A stretch of 64,000 nt of DNA, from NCBI RefSeq assembly GCF_016909495.1, contig NZ_JAFBFW010000002.1, forward strand, positions 62,001 to 126,000, given 5' to 3'. Every line of letters begins with the position of its first letter. Position 1 is the stretch's first letter. Below the pieces are notes generated by a model, which worked only from the letters and a program-made list of their open reading frames with translations, did not search any database and was not told the origin of the DNA. The translations under genes and the position numbers were made by a program. Shown piece by piece: positions 20,368 through 30,148 of the stretch. Source of the DNA: Pantoea coffeiphila (GTDB lineage Bacteria > Pseudomonadota > Gammaproteobacteria > Enterobacterales > Enterobacteriaceae).

Positions 20368-20613
20368 ATGCGTGTAGAAGTCACTGTAGCAAAAACCACC
20401 TCACTGCCTGCTGGCGCGATTGAAGCGCTGACGCAGGAACTCAGCAAAAGAATTGATAAACAGTTTCCAGACGGCACCAATACTATTTCGGTGCGCTACG
20501 CCGGTGCCAATAGCCTGACGGTGATGGGCGGCGGTAAAGAGGCTAAAGATCTCATTAGCGAAATTTTACAGGAAACCTGGGAAAGCGCCGACGACTGGTT
20601 TATTACCGATTAA
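20368..20613 (+). CDS. dinI: DNA damage-inducible protein I
   Basis: Small SOS protein that stabilises RecA filaments and inhibits UmuD processing. 81 residues from MRVEVTVAKTTSLPAGA to the acidic C-terminal helix ESADDWFI, which mimics DNA to contact RecA; the central GANSLTV region is conserved. The ATG at 20368 has CCGGAGG five bases upstream, and a consensus LexA box overlaps its promoter. It follows pyrC as in E. coli. Confidence 0.96.
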   Translation: MRVEVTVAKTTSLPAGAIEALTQELSKRIDKQFPDGTNTISVRYAGANSLTVMGGGKEAKDLISEILQETWESADDWFITD

Positions 20614-20734
20614 GCCCTGCCTTTTTATATTGTCTTTCTGCGCGATCGCGGCCTTCCAGGGGATAGACGACTTTCGAATTATCCCCTAATCTGAATCACT
20701 CATCCCGCCGTTGTTTATTACCGAGGTGTCGTTA

Positions 20735-21010
20735 ATGGCTCATGACAATCCTGAACAGGCAATGACTTTTGGGGAGCTCCTGGAAGTGATCGGCGAGCAG
20801 CAGCGCCGCCTTACCGTGTTGGAAAACGCCTTTTCCTGGCTCACCTTCTGCCTGGATGATAAATCCAACCAGCTGTTAATCCACAGCCTGCGGCTGGAAG
20901 GGCAAAATCAAAATCGCGACGAGCCGCTGCAAAAACAGTTCATCAGCTTTGCCGACGATATTGAAAAACGCCTTGGTTTGTCTGCCGCGCAGCCGGACAC
21001 CCCCGAGTGA
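20735..21010 (+). CDS. Small protein of unknown function
   Basis: A 91-residue protein that I do not recognise, beginning MAHDNPEQAMTFGELLEVIGEQQRR. It looks soluble and largely helical (heptad-like LLEVIGEQQRRLTVLENAFSWL, then LLIHSLRLEGQNQN), with no signal peptide or membrane segment. GAGGT lies before the ATG at 20735; the frame is open from 20711 without a ribosome site. The core resembles in style the small helical proteins YecF and IraP, but I cannot claim homology. It sits alone between dinI and bssS; no E. coli gene is known to me at this position. Confidence 0.72.
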   Translation: MAHDNPEQAMTFGELLEVIGEQQRRLTVLENAFSWLTFCLDDKSNQLLIHSLRLEGQNQNRDEPLQKQFISFADDIEKRLGLSAAQPDTPE

Positions 21011-21223
21011 GAAAATTCTGGTTTGATAACCGGAGTGACTATTTTTCACTCACACTCGTACAATTAATGTTCAAATAATGCACTGCTGTTTACCGTTCAA
21101 AAATATAATTCTGTCATACTAAAAAGTGCTGTTATAATTACAAAGCTGTAATAAAAGAAGCCGCATTGAACCTCGATAAATAACTTCGTTGTCATCATTA
21201 ACACGAGTAATAAGGGGGTTATA

Positions 21224-21481
21224 ATGGACAGAAACAACAAAGATGTCATCCAGACACATCCCCTCATCGGATGGGATATCAGTACAGTAGACAGCTATGA
21301 TGCAATGATGATTCGTCTGCATTCCCTGTCCTCCAATGAGCAACACAGTGATGAAGCCGAAGTTGGCCAGACCTATTGGCTGACCACAGATGTCGCTCGC
21401 CAGTTTATTTCCATCCTTGAAGCTGGCATTGCCAAGATCGAAGCGACCGATTACCAGGACCGCGATTACAAGAAGCACTGA
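21224..21481 (+). CDS. bssS: Biofilm regulator BssS
   Basis: Small cytoplasmic protein linked in E. coli to biofilm formation and signal-dependent gene control. 85 residues: MDRNNKDVIQTHPLIGWDIS, then YDAMMIRLH and the highly conserved LTTDVARQFISILEAGIAKIE, matching E. coli BssS. AAGGGGGT precedes the ATG. It is monocistronic, with a terminator straight after it. The 213-bp gap upstream is AT-rich and should hold the promoter. Confidence 0.95.
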   Translation: MDRNNKDVIQTHPLIGWDISTVDSYDAMMIRLHSLSSNEQHSDEAEVGQTYWLTTDVARQFISILEAGIAKIEATDYQDRDYKKH

Positions 21482-21505
21482 TCTTCAATCTGTTCCACAC
21501 CGACA

Positions 21506-21528
21506 GGCACCCCACTGGGTGCCTTTTT
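21506..21528 (+). terminator. bssS terminator
   Basis: GGCACCC, a short loop and GGGTGCC followed by five T residues. Confidence 0.92.
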
Positions 21529-21589
21529 CATGCCCGCAATAATTTGTTATTCTGCACGGAATAGTGTTCCAACCAGAGGCCGGGTAAAA

Positions 21590-22702
21590 ATGGTTTACGA
21601 TTTAATTGTGGTGGGCAGTGGTTCCGTTGGGGCCGCCGCCGGGTGGTATGCAACGCGTGCCGGATTGAAAGTGCTGATGATTGACCGCGCCCATCCTCCC
21701 CACGCGGCAGGAAGCCACCATGGAGAAACCCGTCTGATTCGCCATGCCTACGGTGAGGGCGCACGCTATGTGCCAATGGTGCTCCGCGCCCAGCAGCTGT
21801 GGGACGCGCTGGAGAAAGAGTGTGGCGAACAGATTATGCATCGCAGCGGCGTACTGAACCTGGGGCCGGAAAACGCCGAGTTCATCCAAAACGTCATCGG
21901 CAGCGCGCGCGAGTTTAATCTTGAGGTGCAGATCCTGCGGGGTGATGAGATAACCTCCCGCTGGCCGCAGATCAGCGTGCCTGAGGGCTATATTGGGGTC
22001 TTTGAGCCGCGTTCCGGCTACCTGAAATCCGAGCTCGCCATTAAAAACTATATCCGCCTGGCCAAAGAGGCGGGCTGCGCCCAGCTTTTCAACTGCGAGG
22101 TCACTGCGATCGATGAGCAGGATGGCCTGCAGACGGTCACTACACCTGAAGGCGTCTATCAGGCACGTAAGCTGCTGTTGAGCGCAGGAACCTGGGTCAA
22201 AACGCTTTATCCTTCTCTACCGGTCACCCCGGTGCGTAAGGTGTTTGCCTGGCACCAGGCGGATGGCCGGTACAGTGAGAACAACAAGTTCCCGGCGTTC
22301 ACCGCCGAAATGCCGGACGGCATTCACTATTACGGCTTCCCGGCAGATAATAACGCCATCAAAATTGGCAAACACGAAGGCGGGCAGCCGATTGATGCTC
22401 CTGAACAGCGTAAACCGTTTGGCAGCGTGGCGGAAGACGGCAGCGAACTGTTTGGTTTTTTACGCCAGTTCCTGCCGGGCGTTGGTGTTTGCCTGCGCGG
22501 TGAGTCCTGCACCTATGACAACTCGCCGGATGAGGACTTCATCATTGATACCTTTGCCCACCCTGACCGGCTGATTATCACAGGCTTAAGCGGGCACGGC
22601 TTTAAGTTCGTCAGCGTGCTGGGCGAAGTTGCAGCACAGTTTGCCGCAGGTAAAAGCAGCGAGTTTGATTTAACGCCGTTCAGCCTTACCCGTTTTTCCT
22701 AA
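21590..22702 (+). CDS. solA: N-methyl-L-tryptophan oxidase
   Basis: FAD-dependent amine oxidase of the monomeric sarcosine oxidase family; oxidises N-methyl-tryptophan and, weakly, sarcosine. The Rossmann motif [13 protein letters not shown] is at the N terminus, [15 protein letters not shown] follows, and the Cys of GESCTYDN is the covalent FAD attachment residue. 370 residues from the ATG at 21590 against 372 in E. coli. The frame is open to 21530, overlapping the bssS terminator, so the shorter start is preferred. Confidence 0.95.
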   Translation: MVYDLIVVGSGSVGAAAGWYATRAGLKVLMIDRAHPPHAAGSHHGETRLIRHAYGEGARYVPMVLRAQQLWDALEKECGEQIMHRSGVLNLGPENAEFIQNVIGSAREFNLEVQILRGDEITSRWPQISVPEGYIGVFEPRSGYLKSELAIKNYIRLAKEAGCAQLFNCEVTAIDEQDGLQTVTTPEGVYQARKLLLSAGTWVKTLYPSLPVTPVRKVFAWHQADGRYSENNKFPAFTAEMPDGIHYYGFPADNNAIKIGKHEGGQPIDAPEQRKPFGSVAEDGSELFGFLRQFLPGVGVCLRGESCTYDNSPDEDFIIDTFAHPDRLIITGLSGHGFKFVSVLGEVAAQFAAGKSSEFDLTPFSLTRFS

Positions 22703-22731
22703 AAAAACGGCTCAATTCTGAGCCGTTTTTA
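22703..22731. terminator. Bidirectional terminator between solA and the ProP-like gene
   Basis: ACGGCTCA-ATTC-TGAGCCGT is flanked by A residues on the left and T residues on the right, so it can stop transcription from both convergent genes. Confidence 0.92.
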
Positions 22732-22753
22732 TTTGCATAGTTTCTGCTGAACA

Positions 22754-24232
22754 TTACTTCTTGATTTCGCTCGCCAGCGCTTTCTGACTACGCAGGCGCA
22801 GCTTATTGACCAGACGATGCGCCTCGGCACGGCTGCCAACCGAAGGGGCAGAACCGCGCAGCGGCTTACGTGCCGTTTCGCGCAGGGTGAAGACGGTAAT
22901 CACACCAATCGCACCGGCTCCCATCAGGTAGTATGCCGGCATTAGCAGATTACCGGTTTTCTCCACCAGCCAGGTGGTGACCAGCGGAGTGGTGCCGCCG
23001 AACAGCGAAACCGAGAGGTTAAAACCAATCGCCAGCGCACTGTAGCGAATATCGGTGGCAAAGAGTGCAGGTAGCGTGGCCGGCATTGAACCGCTGAAGC
23101 AGGTATGCAGCGCACCGAGAATAATCAATCCGAGGAAGACCAGCAGCATATTCCCCGTGCCTATTAACATCATGCAGGGGATCGCCAACAGGATCAGGCC
23201 AACCGCACCGCCCCAGATAACCGGACGACGACCAAGGCGATCGTTCCAGTGCCCCCAGAACAGCGTCAGCGGCATCATGACAAACATCACCACCAGAATA
23301 AGCAGCAGGCTGCTTAACTCGCTCAGACCGAGTATGCCGGTCAGATAGCTCGGCATATATGAGGTCAGCATATAGTTTGAGACGTTAAACAGCAGCACCA
23401 GGCCAATACACTTCAGCATCTGCGCTCTATAAGTCTTCAACATCGCCCACAGCCCCATCTGCGGTTTGCTATGTTCAAGCTGCTCCTGTTTTTCCATATG
23501 CTTCTGAAACGCCGGGGTCTCTTCCAGCTTTAGTCGAATATAGAGGCCAAACAGTCCCAGCGGCGCCGCGATAAAGAACGGGATGCGCCAGCCCCAGTCG
23601 AGCAGTGCCTGCTCAGGCATCGCCGCTGTCAGGCAGGTTACCAACCCAGCTCCCAGCAGATAACCGCCGAGCGTACCGAACTCCAGCCAGCTGCCCATAA
23701 ATCCACGGCGCTCATCGGTAGAATATTCCGCGATAAAAGTAGCCGCACCGCCGTACTCGCCACCGGTAGAGAATCCCTGCAGCAAACGTGCCAGCAGCAG
23801 CAGCACCGGAGCATAGATGCCGATTGAGGCATACCCGGGGATCAGGCCGATACAGAATGTGCCAATCGACATCAAAATCATAGTCAGTGCCAGTACTTTC
23901 TGGCGGCCAATGCGATCGCCCAACGGGCCGAACACTAAGCCTCCCAGAGGCCGAACCAGAAATGCCGCAGCAAACGCGCCAAATGTGGCTAACAGCTGAG
24001 CGGCAGGGCTGCCGCCGGGGAAGAAGACCTTACCTATGGTTACGGCAAGATAGCTATAGACGCCAAAATCAAACCACTCCATGGCATTACCTAGAGCAGC
24101 CGCACCCACGGCGCGCTTAAGCATGTCTTTATCGACGATGGTAATGTCGTCAACACTCAGCTCTTTTTTAGCTGATTTTTTTTGCCAGAAATGTTTTTTT
24201 TGCGATGCATTGTGATCGGATAAGTTGCTCAT
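22754..24232 (-). CDS. ProP-like MFS transporter (metabolite:H+ symporter)
   Basis: A 492-residue, 12-helix major facilitator of the MHS/ProP subgroup. It shares GNAMEWFDFGVY in helix 1, VRPLGGLVFGPLGDRIGR, FIAEYSTDERRGFMGSW, LDWGWRIPFF, LEETPAFQ and IRYSALA with E. coli ProP. It lacks the C-terminal coiled coil that tunes ProP osmosensing; the tail ends in a basic NKLRLRSQKALAS. It may therefore be a paralogue with another substrate, so I leave the symbol empty. Start at 24232 has AGGGAG five bases upstream. In E. coli this interval contains only yceO, so the gene is an insertion relative to that order. Confidence 0.88.
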   Translation of the reverse strand: MSNLSDHNASQKKHFWQKKSAKKELSVDDITIVDKDMLKRAVGAAALGNAMEWFDFGVYSYLAVTIGKVFFPGGSPAAQLLATFGAFAAAFLVRPLGGLVFGPLGDRIGRQKVLALTMILMSIGTFCIGLIPGYASIGIYAPVLLLLARLLQGFSTGGEYGGAATFIAEYSTDERRGFMGSWLEFGTLGGYLLGAGLVTCLTAAMPEQALLDWGWRIPFFIAAPLGLFGLYIRLKLEETPAFQKHMEKQEQLEHSKPQMGLWAMLKTYRAQMLKCIGLVLLFNVSNYMLTSYMPSYLTGILGLSELSSLLLILVVMFVMMPLTLFWGHWNDRLGRRPVIWGGAVGLILLAIPCMMLIGTGNMLLVFLGLIILGALHTCFSGSMPATLPALFATDIRYSALAIGFNLSVSLFGGTTPLVTTWLVEKTGNLLMPAYYLMGAGAIGVITVFTLRETARKPLRGSAPSVGSRAEAHRLVNKLRLRSQKALASEIKK

Positions 24233-24824
24233 AGCGCTCCCTGTCACGCAGTAGATTGAGCAGCCTTATAGCTTTCGTCGCCAGATCGAGCAGGAATACA
24301 TAAAGGGGAAGAAAGCTATAACGCAGCGAAATGTGAGATGACGATAAGCAACGAATACCGCTGGCACCCTTGCTTACGTATCTTTAATGTATACAAAATT
24401 CCGATATTTTTCAAATTAACCGCATTTTAAGCCAAATTACCTAAAGTTAGTGTGATTAACAAATATCGAAATATCACTTCCTGGTTGTTTCCACCACTGA
24501 AACTATCCACAAGAGAAAGATATTAGTATTTTTAATATATTTTTATCGGCGATGATTGACAAAAAATGACAAAAAATTGACATTAATCGATAAAATAAAC
24601 AAAAAAATAGAATATGTTTTTACAAAATCGAAATGATTAAAACTCAACCATAAAGCCACAAACCACTACTAACCCGCAAAAACAAACTGCTTTACTGAGT
24701 GTTTTTCGCAATTAATATTCAAATAATTTCACATAAAAAAATATTTTGTCATTAGAGGAAATTAGCTATTGATTTTAACCTTTCACCTGGCCAGTCTTAA
24801 CAAAAAAATGACAACCGGTGAATT
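24233..24824. other. Long AT-rich intergenic region
   Basis: 592 bp, strongly AT-rich from about 24370 to 24780, with many A and T tracts. No open frame with a ribosome site is seen. It must carry promoters for the divergent ProP-like gene and yceJ-yceI; such composition is what nucleoid proteins such as H-NS bind. Confidence 0.6.
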
Positions 24825-25379
24825 ATGCAGTGGAAAAATAGCGTTACCCGTTATGGCTCTTTGAGCATCAGTCTGCACTGGCTGGTGGCCATCGCTGTCT
24901 ATGGCATGTTCGCCTTCGGACTCTGGATGGTGACACTCGGCTATTACGATACCTGGTATCACAAAGCACCAGAGCTGCATAAAAGTATCGGTATGGTGCT
25001 GTTCGCCGTAATGCTGGTCCGCGTCGTGTGGCGTTTTGTCTCCCCACCGCCAAAACCACTCAGCACATACTCGCCCCTCACTCGCTATAGCGCGATTGCA
25101 GCGCACCTCCTCCTGTATGGGGTGCTGTTTGCTATTTTGTTTAGCGGCTATCTGATTTCTACCGCTGAAGGAAAACCGATTAACGTCTTCGGCGTGGTTC
25201 CTGTACCTGCCGCGTTTTCCGACCTCGGTGAACAGGCGGACCTGGCCGGGGATATCCATCTTTGGCTGGCCTGGGGGGTGGTTATCCTGTCAGGGCTTCA
25301 CGGGTTTGCCGCACTGAAGCACCACTTTATTGATAAAGATATTACGTTGAAACGGATGCTGGGTTCCCGCATCGATTAA
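24825..25379 (+). CDS. yceJ: Cytochrome b561 family protein YceJ
   Basis: Inner-membrane di-haem cytochrome of the b561 type, 184 residues with four predicted helices. His residues lie in [30 protein letters not shown] and [14 protein letters not shown], consistent with haem ligation. It sits 22 bp before yceI, the same pair as in E. coli. The electron partner is not known from the sequence. Confidence 0.92.
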   Translation: MQWKNSVTRYGSLSISLHWLVAIAVYGMFAFGLWMVTLGYYDTWYHKAPELHKSIGMVLFAVMLVRVVWRFVSPPPKPLSTYSPLTRYSAIAAHLLLYGVLFAILFSGYLISTAEGKPINVFGVVPVPAAFSDLGEQADLAGDIHLWLAWGVVILSGLHGFAALKHHFIDKDITLKRMLGSRID

Positions 25380-25401
25380 CCTTTGGAAAAGGAGAAGTCT
25401 C

Positions 25402-25977
25402 GTGTTGAAGAATACTATTCTGGGATTAACCACCGCCGCACTGCTGATGACCGCCGGAACTGCCGCAGCGGCTGATTATAAAATTGATAAAGAAGGCCAG
25501 CACGCCTTCGTTCAGTTCCGCATTAAGCACCTTGGCTACAGCTGGCTGTACGGCAGCTTTAAAGATTTCGACGGGGGATTCACCTACGATCAGGCCGATC
25601 CGTCCAAAGATAAAGTCAACGTAACGATCAATACCGGCAGCGTCGATACCAACCATGCCGAGCGCGATAAACACCTGCGCAGTGCCGATTTCCTTAATGC
25701 CAGTAAATTCCCGCAGGCGACCTTCACCTCAACCGGCGTAACGAAAAACGGCGATGCCCTGAACGTGGACGGTAATCTGACGCTGAACGGCGTGACTAAG
25801 CCGGTGAAGCTGGAAGCGAAGCTGACTGGAGAAGGTAAAGATCCGTGGGGCGGCGAGCGAGCAGGCTTCGAGGCAACCGGCAAATTTGCGCTGAAAGATT
25901 TTAATATCAAATCCGATTTAGGCCCGGCTTCGCAGGAAGTTGAGTTGATTATTTCCGTTGAGGGCGTGCGTCAGTAA
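25402..25977 (+). CDS. yceI: Periplasmic YceI lipid-binding family protein
   Basis: YceI-family lipocalin-like beta barrel that binds isoprenoid chains. The signal peptide [24 protein letters not shown] is followed by [21 protein letters not shown] and [10 protein letters not shown], typical of the family; the protein has 191 residues. AAGGAG precedes the ATG. It is cotranscribed with yceJ, suggesting a quinone-related partnership, which is inference only. Confidence 0.95.
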   Translation: MLKNTILGLTTAALLMTAGTAAAADYKIDKEGQHAFVQFRIKHLGYSWLYGSFKDFDGGFTYDQADPSKDKVNVTINTGSVDTNHAERDKHLRSADFLNASKFPQATFTSTGVTKNGDALNVDGNLTLNGVTKPVKLEAKLTGEGKDPWGGERAGFEATGKFALKDFNIKSDLGPASQEVELIISVEGVRQ

Positions 25978-25989
25978 GCACGGAGATCG

Positions 25990-26014
25990 CCACCTTCCCC
26001 GCCGGGGAAGGTGG
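25990..26014. terminator. Hairpin between convergent yceI and trhO
   Basis: CCACCTTCCCC-GCC-GGGGAAGGTGG is a perfect 11-bp stem. The following T-run is short (TGTTT), so termination efficiency is uncertain. Confidence 0.7.
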
Positions 26015-26028
26015 TGTTTCACTGAATA

Positions 26029-27075
26029 TTACTCTTCAGGAATATGCATCGTAGTACTGAGCAGACCACGCGATTTATTAAAGATTTTATTGCCATTCTC
26101 ACGGCCGGCACGGCGAGAACGCTGCTCTTCCGGCGACAGCGCCAGCTCCTCCATGCAAATCGGGCTACAGCAGTGATTGAATTTCTCTGCGCAACTCGGG
26201 CACTGGATAAACAGCAGATGGCATCCGTCGTTCAGGCAGTTCACGTGCGTATCGCACGGCGCGCCGCACTGGTGGCAGTTGGCAATCACATCTTCTGAGA
26301 TACGCTCCCCCATACGCTCGTCAAAGACAAAGTTTTTGCCCTTAAAACGCACCGGCAGCCCCTGCTCACGGGCACGACGCGCGTACTCAATAATACCGCC
26401 TTCAATGTGATAAACGTTCTCAAAGCCGTTATGGCGCATCCACGCACTGGCCTTTTCACAGCGAATTCCGCCCGTGCAGTACATCACGATTTTTTTGTCT
26501 TTGTCCTGCTGCAGCATATCCACGGCCATCGGCAGCTGATCGCGGAAGGTATCCGCCGGGATTTCCATCGCGTTGTCGAAGTGACCCACTTCGTATTCAT
26601 AATGGTTACGCATATCAACGAAAACGGCTTCCGGATCGTCAAGCATGGCATTCACTTCCGCCGCTTTCAGATAGGCACCCACGTCGCTGGCGTCAAAAGT
26701 ATCATCGGTAATACCATCGGCAACAATGCGCTCGCGGACTTTAAGACGCAGCACCCAGAAGGATTTACCGTCGTCATCCAGTGCAATGTTCATACGCAGG
26801 TTATTCAACTGTGCATGGAACGCATACAGCGTGGATTTCATGGTTTCGTACTGGCTGGCCGGAACGCTGATCTGGGCGTTAATGCCTTCAGCGGCGACAT
26901 AAACACGGCCAAAAACCTTCAGTTTGGTTAGCGCAACATAAAGTGCGTCGCGGAAGGCTTTTGGATCGTCAATGTTGAAATACTTATAGAAAGATACTGT
27001 GGTACGCGGCTCGGTTTCAGCCAGCATGCGTGCCTTCAGCTCTTCATTGGAAACAAGGTTATGTAACACTGGCAT
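26029..27075 (-). CDS. trhO: tRNA uridine(34) hydroxylase TrhO (rhodanese family)
   Basis: Adds an oxygen to U34 of certain tRNAs, an O2-dependent route to 5-hydroxyuridine. 348 residues: an N-terminal acylphosphatase-like domain (YKYFNIDDP), a central rhodanese domain with active-site loop [12 protein letters not shown], and a C-terminal Cys-rich segment (CHQCGAPCD and [12 protein letters not shown]) likely binding zinc. It was formerly YceA. AGGAACG precedes the ATG. It diverges from lpxL as in E. coli. Confidence 0.96.
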   Translation of the reverse strand: MPVLHNLVSNEELKARMLAETEPRTTVSFYKYFNIDDPKAFRDALYVALTKLKVFGRVYVAAEGINAQISVPASQYETMKSTLYAFHAQLNNLRMNIALDDDGKSFWVLRLKVRERIVADGITDDTFDASDVGAYLKAAEVNAMLDDPEAVFVDMRNHYEYEVGHFDNAMEIPADTFRDQLPMAVDMLQQDKDKKIVMYCTGGIRCEKASAWMRHNGFENVYHIEGGIIEYARRAREQGLPVRFKGKNFVFDERMGERISEDVIANCHQCGAPCDTHVNCLNDGCHLLFIQCPSCAEKFNHCCSPICMEELALSPEEQRSRRAGRENGNKIFNKSRGLLSTTMHIPEE

Positions 27076-27519
27076 GGTGTTCGTTCCTGAATTCTGAATG
27101 AGAGAAATTTTTGCGGCGCTATCATACCTGAATTGTAGCGAATTGCACTTGCCGCTGTTGTCCCTGTACAGCTCCCAGGTTCCCGATACCTCATCGACTT
27201 TACATGTCTATTCAGTCGGATAAAAGTCCATCACGTAAAGTTCAGTACCAGGAAAAAACCGCAGGCACATGCTATGATCGCATTCAGGCGGGAATGGTGT
27301 CAGCCATTTTCGGCCTGTGGGGAATCGAGTAACTCAGGCATTCGGAGTGAGATTACTGGAAAATATTAACTATCATTGACGGGATTAGTGACTGGTTTTT
27401 CGAATAAAAATCACCCAAACGGCGCGTTATTTCGCGGGATATACAATAAATGGCACAATACGCCATAAATAAACCCCTATGGACAGGATAACATTTCCCC
27501 CTTTACGATCTGGAAACTC
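27076..27519. other. Divergent intergenic region trhO/lpxL
   Basis: 444 bp without a supported gene. TATACAAT near 27440-27447 is a -10-like element pointing to lpxL, and CGCG-TTATTT-CGCG lies just upstream. GCTATGATCG near 27272-27281 is another -10-like element that could start a longer lpxL leader or a small RNA; I cannot decide between these. Confidence 0.5.
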
Positions 27520-28440
27520 ATGACTCAGCTGCCCCAATTTAGCCGCGCATTGCTGCATCCTCGTTATTGGTTTACCTGGTTGGGTATTGCCCTGCTTTAT
27601 GTTCTGGTCCTGTTACCCTACCCGGTGCTCTATTACATCGGATGTGGCCTTGGGCGATTTTCAATGCGCTTTCTTAAACGCCGCGTAAGCGTCGCCAGAC
27701 GTAATCTTGAACTTTGCTTCCCGGAGATGCCCGTAGCTGAACGCGAAGCGATGGTAGTCCGTAATTTTGAATCACTGGGAATGGGCCTGATAGAGACCGG
27801 CATGGCCTGGTTCTGGCCGGACTGGCGGGTAAGCCGCTGGTTTCAGGTCAGCGGGCTTGAACATATCGCGAAAGCCGCAACCGACAAAAAAGGGGTGCTG
27901 CTGATCGGCATGCATTTTCTGACGCTGGAACTGGGCGCGCGAATTTTCGGTATCCATAACCCCGGTATTGGCGTTTATCGCCCAAATGACAACGCGCTGC
28001 TGGACTGGCTGCAAACCTGGGGACGTATGCGTTCAAACAAGAGCATGCTGGACCGCAAAGATCTTAAGGGAATGATTCGCGCGCTGAAAAATGGCGACAT
28101 CATCTGGTATGCACCGGACCACGATTACGGCCCCAAAAGCAGCGTGTTTGTTCCCTTTTTTGCCGTGGAGCAGGCCGCCTCAACGAAAGGCAGCTATCTG
28201 TTAATCCGCAGCGGTAATCCAGCGGTCATTCCTTTTGTACCTCGCCGTCTGCCGTCCGGGAAAGGTTATGAGATGGTGATCCTGCCGGAAGAACGGGATA
28301 TCCCCCTGGAAAATGAAAGCGCCACCGCCGCACGGATGAACAAGATTGTGGAGCACGGCGTGCTGATGGCCCCCGAGCAGTATATGTGGCTGCACCGCCG
28401 TTTTAAAACTCGACCGGAAGGCGAGCCTTCACTTTACTGA
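27520..28440 (+). CDS. lpxL: Kdo2-lipid A lauroyl-ACP acyltransferase
   Basis: Adds the secondary laurate to lipid A at the inner membrane. 306 residues: an N-terminal membrane helix ([21 protein letters not shown]), the catalytic HX4E motif within [10 protein letters not shown], and the LpxL strings [10 protein letters not shown] and [15 protein letters not shown]. Length equals E. coli LpxL (HtrB). No convincing Shine-Dalgarno is visible before the ATG, but the N terminus matches the family. Confidence 0.96.
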   Translation: MTQLPQFSRALLHPRYWFTWLGIALLYVLVLLPYPVLYYIGCGLGRFSMRFLKRRVSVARRNLELCFPEMPVAEREAMVVRNFESLGMGLIETGMAWFWPDWRVSRWFQVSGLEHIAKAATDKKGVLLIGMHFLTLELGARIFGIHNPGIGVYRPNDNALLDWLQTWGRMRSNKSMLDRKDLKGMIRALKNGDIIWYAPDHDYGPKSSVFVPFFAVEQAASTKGSYLLIRSGNPAVIPFVPRRLPSGKGYEMVILPEERDIPLENESATAARMNKIVEHGVLMAPEQYMWLHRRFKTRPEGEPSLY

Positions 28441-28454
28441 CCCGTCGCGTTATT

Positions 28455-28484
28455 CCTGCCAGACCGCGTTGCCGGGCTGGCAGG
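28455..28484. terminator. Inverted repeat between convergent lpxL and the porin gene
   Basis: CCTGCCAG and CTGGCAGG form an 8-bp stem with a 14-base loop. No T-run follows on either strand, so a terminator role is only suggested by position. Confidence 0.4.
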
Positions 28485-28506
28485 CACTCCTCAAACCGTT
28501 ATCGAT

Positions 28507-29856
28507 TTAGAACGTAATGTCCCCGGCAATACCGCCAACAAACGCGTCCTGCACCTGATCAACACCGCCCGGTTTAGTAATCAGCTGTAAGTTAGGCCGA
28601 ATGCTGAGCCAGCGCGTTGCTTTCACATTGTAATAGACCTCATAGTTCCACTCCGATCCTTTCTGCAGCGGCATATAGGACATATCGTGATAGTCGCTAA
28701 CGCCCTTGTCCTGGTTCTGCTCATTGCGCATCTTCGCATAGTCGTGGTTGACGTGGATGCGCGCCATGCCGATACCAATTTCATCCTTTGGACGCGCATC
28801 GAACGGCCCGGCCCAGGTTAAGGCGAGCGACTGGTAGTTATCCAGTTTTGAGGTTCGGTGATCGTTCATGATGTACTGGAAGTTAATACCGAGGCCACGA
28901 GTATTATCGCCACCGGTCGCGGTAAGCCGTTGTTCAGCGAGCAGATAGCCGCCGTAGGCATGATCCGTCTTGCCGTATTTTCCGTCATGCCAGCTGCTGT
29001 AATTACCGCCGCTGGTTGAGCTGTAATAGCCCCCCAGACGATAGTTACCCTGGAGTTTGTCAGCCCCCAGTTTCGGCTGCCAGCCGAGCTCCATCGGCAC
29101 CAGATTTCCCTCGCCGTGGCGCATATCGAAACGGAAGCCGTTGGCTTTGGTATTGTTGACCTTGTTCTGGTTATAAATACCTACCTGCAGATAAAGATCT
29201 TCTGGCAGATTCAGTTTCACCCTTCCGCCCCATTGTGATATTGGGGCGTTAAACCAGCGGTCGTTACGCCAGTGCCCGGGCTGTCCGCTCCCCATTGCCC
29301 AGTTCTGGAACATCCCCAGTTTTGCCGTATCAAAGTCTTCGTTGGTGGTGACGCGCCCCAGTTTTACATCCAGCCAGTTATTGAACAGGCTTTGATTTAA
29401 CCAGAATTGCGTCAGGCGCAGATAATCACCACGCGCGGAGATCCCCTGCACGTTGGATAAACCGCCGGTGCGCGGATCGTTAATATGAGAGGTTAAATTT
29501 TCACCGGAGCGATTGGTGATTGTGGCCTGGAAGGTTCCCCCCTGCCAGTTCAACAATTTATCCAGATCGAGCGTGCTGCCAAATGTCCACTGGTCGGCAT
29601 AACGCATGGTGGTTGCCGTACGGTATCCCCCCGCAAGGTTAGCGGCGGATTGCATGGTATAACCCACCTGAAAATCTACGCCGTCATCGGTCAGTTTCTG
29701 GCGATACCCGCCCCAGTCCCCCAGCAGCCAGGGAGAGTCCAGCGAAAATGGCGGGGTATCAGCAAGTGTGGAAAACGAAACCAGTGCCAGTCCCAGAGGT
29801 AGCAGTCCGGCTTTTTTCTTTTGCCAGGGTTTACGCGTGGTTAAATTCCTTGCCAT
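28507..29856 (-). CDS. OprB-family carbohydrate-selective porin
   Basis: Outer-membrane beta barrel of the OprB family, which in Pseudomonas passes glucose and other sugars. A long basic N terminus (MARNLTTRKPWQKKK) and hydrophobic core lead to probable cleavage after TLA, giving mature DTPPFSLDSPWLLGDWGGYR, where LLGDWGGYR is the OprB signature. The C-terminal residue is Phe (GDITF), as outer-membrane assembly requires. The ATG at 29856 has AAGGA at good spacing; another ATG at 29865 is too near it. E. coli has mdtG at this position. No sugar genes adjoin it, so its substrate is not indicated. Confidence 0.9.
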   Translation of the reverse strand: MARNLTTRKPWQKKKAGLLPLGLALVSFSTLADTPPFSLDSPWLLGDWGGYRQKLTDDGVDFQVGYTMQSAANLAGGYRTATTMRYADQWTFGSTLDLDKLLNWQGGTFQATITNRSGENLTSHINDPRTGGLSNVQGISARGDYLRLTQFWLNQSLFNNWLDVKLGRVTTNEDFDTAKLGMFQNWAMGSGQPGHWRNDRWFNAPISQWGGRVKLNLPEDLYLQVGIYNQNKVNNTKANGFRFDMRHGEGNLVPMELGWQPKLGADKLQGNYRLGGYYSSTSGGNYSSWHDGKYGKTDHAYGGYLLAEQRLTATGGDNTRGLGINFQYIMNDHRTSKLDNYQSLALTWAGPFDARPKDEIGIGMARIHVNHDYAKMRNEQNQDKGVSDYHDMSYMPLQKGSEWNYEVYYNVKATRWLSIRPNLQLITKPGGVDQVQDAFVGGIAGDITF

Positions 29857-30148
29857 ATCAGTCATCCTTAAATAGTGAAAGTTCGGGGCGGCAGGCCGCC
29901 TGGCGGCACATCACTGTGCGCGGCGCTAATTAACCACTTCTCAGGCATTTTCCTTTATTTAAATCGTGCGCTCGGCCGATAAACCGCACAGAGTCGCGTA
30001 GACATCGCTGCCTGCGGATGCAGATAGCTGCGCTACAGCAACGCCATCAGCACATCTGGCAAAAATTTCCTCACCGGCTCCTTGCATCTTGAAGCACAGC
30101 GACAACACTTAACGATGTTTTTACTTAAACGCCAGCAAGGAGAAGTAC

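Noticed and set aside
19260-20480. 406-codon minus-strand frame opposite pyrC
   Set aside because: Antisense to the full dihydroorotase gene and spans its metal-site codons; also crosses the dinI promoter. No similarity seen.
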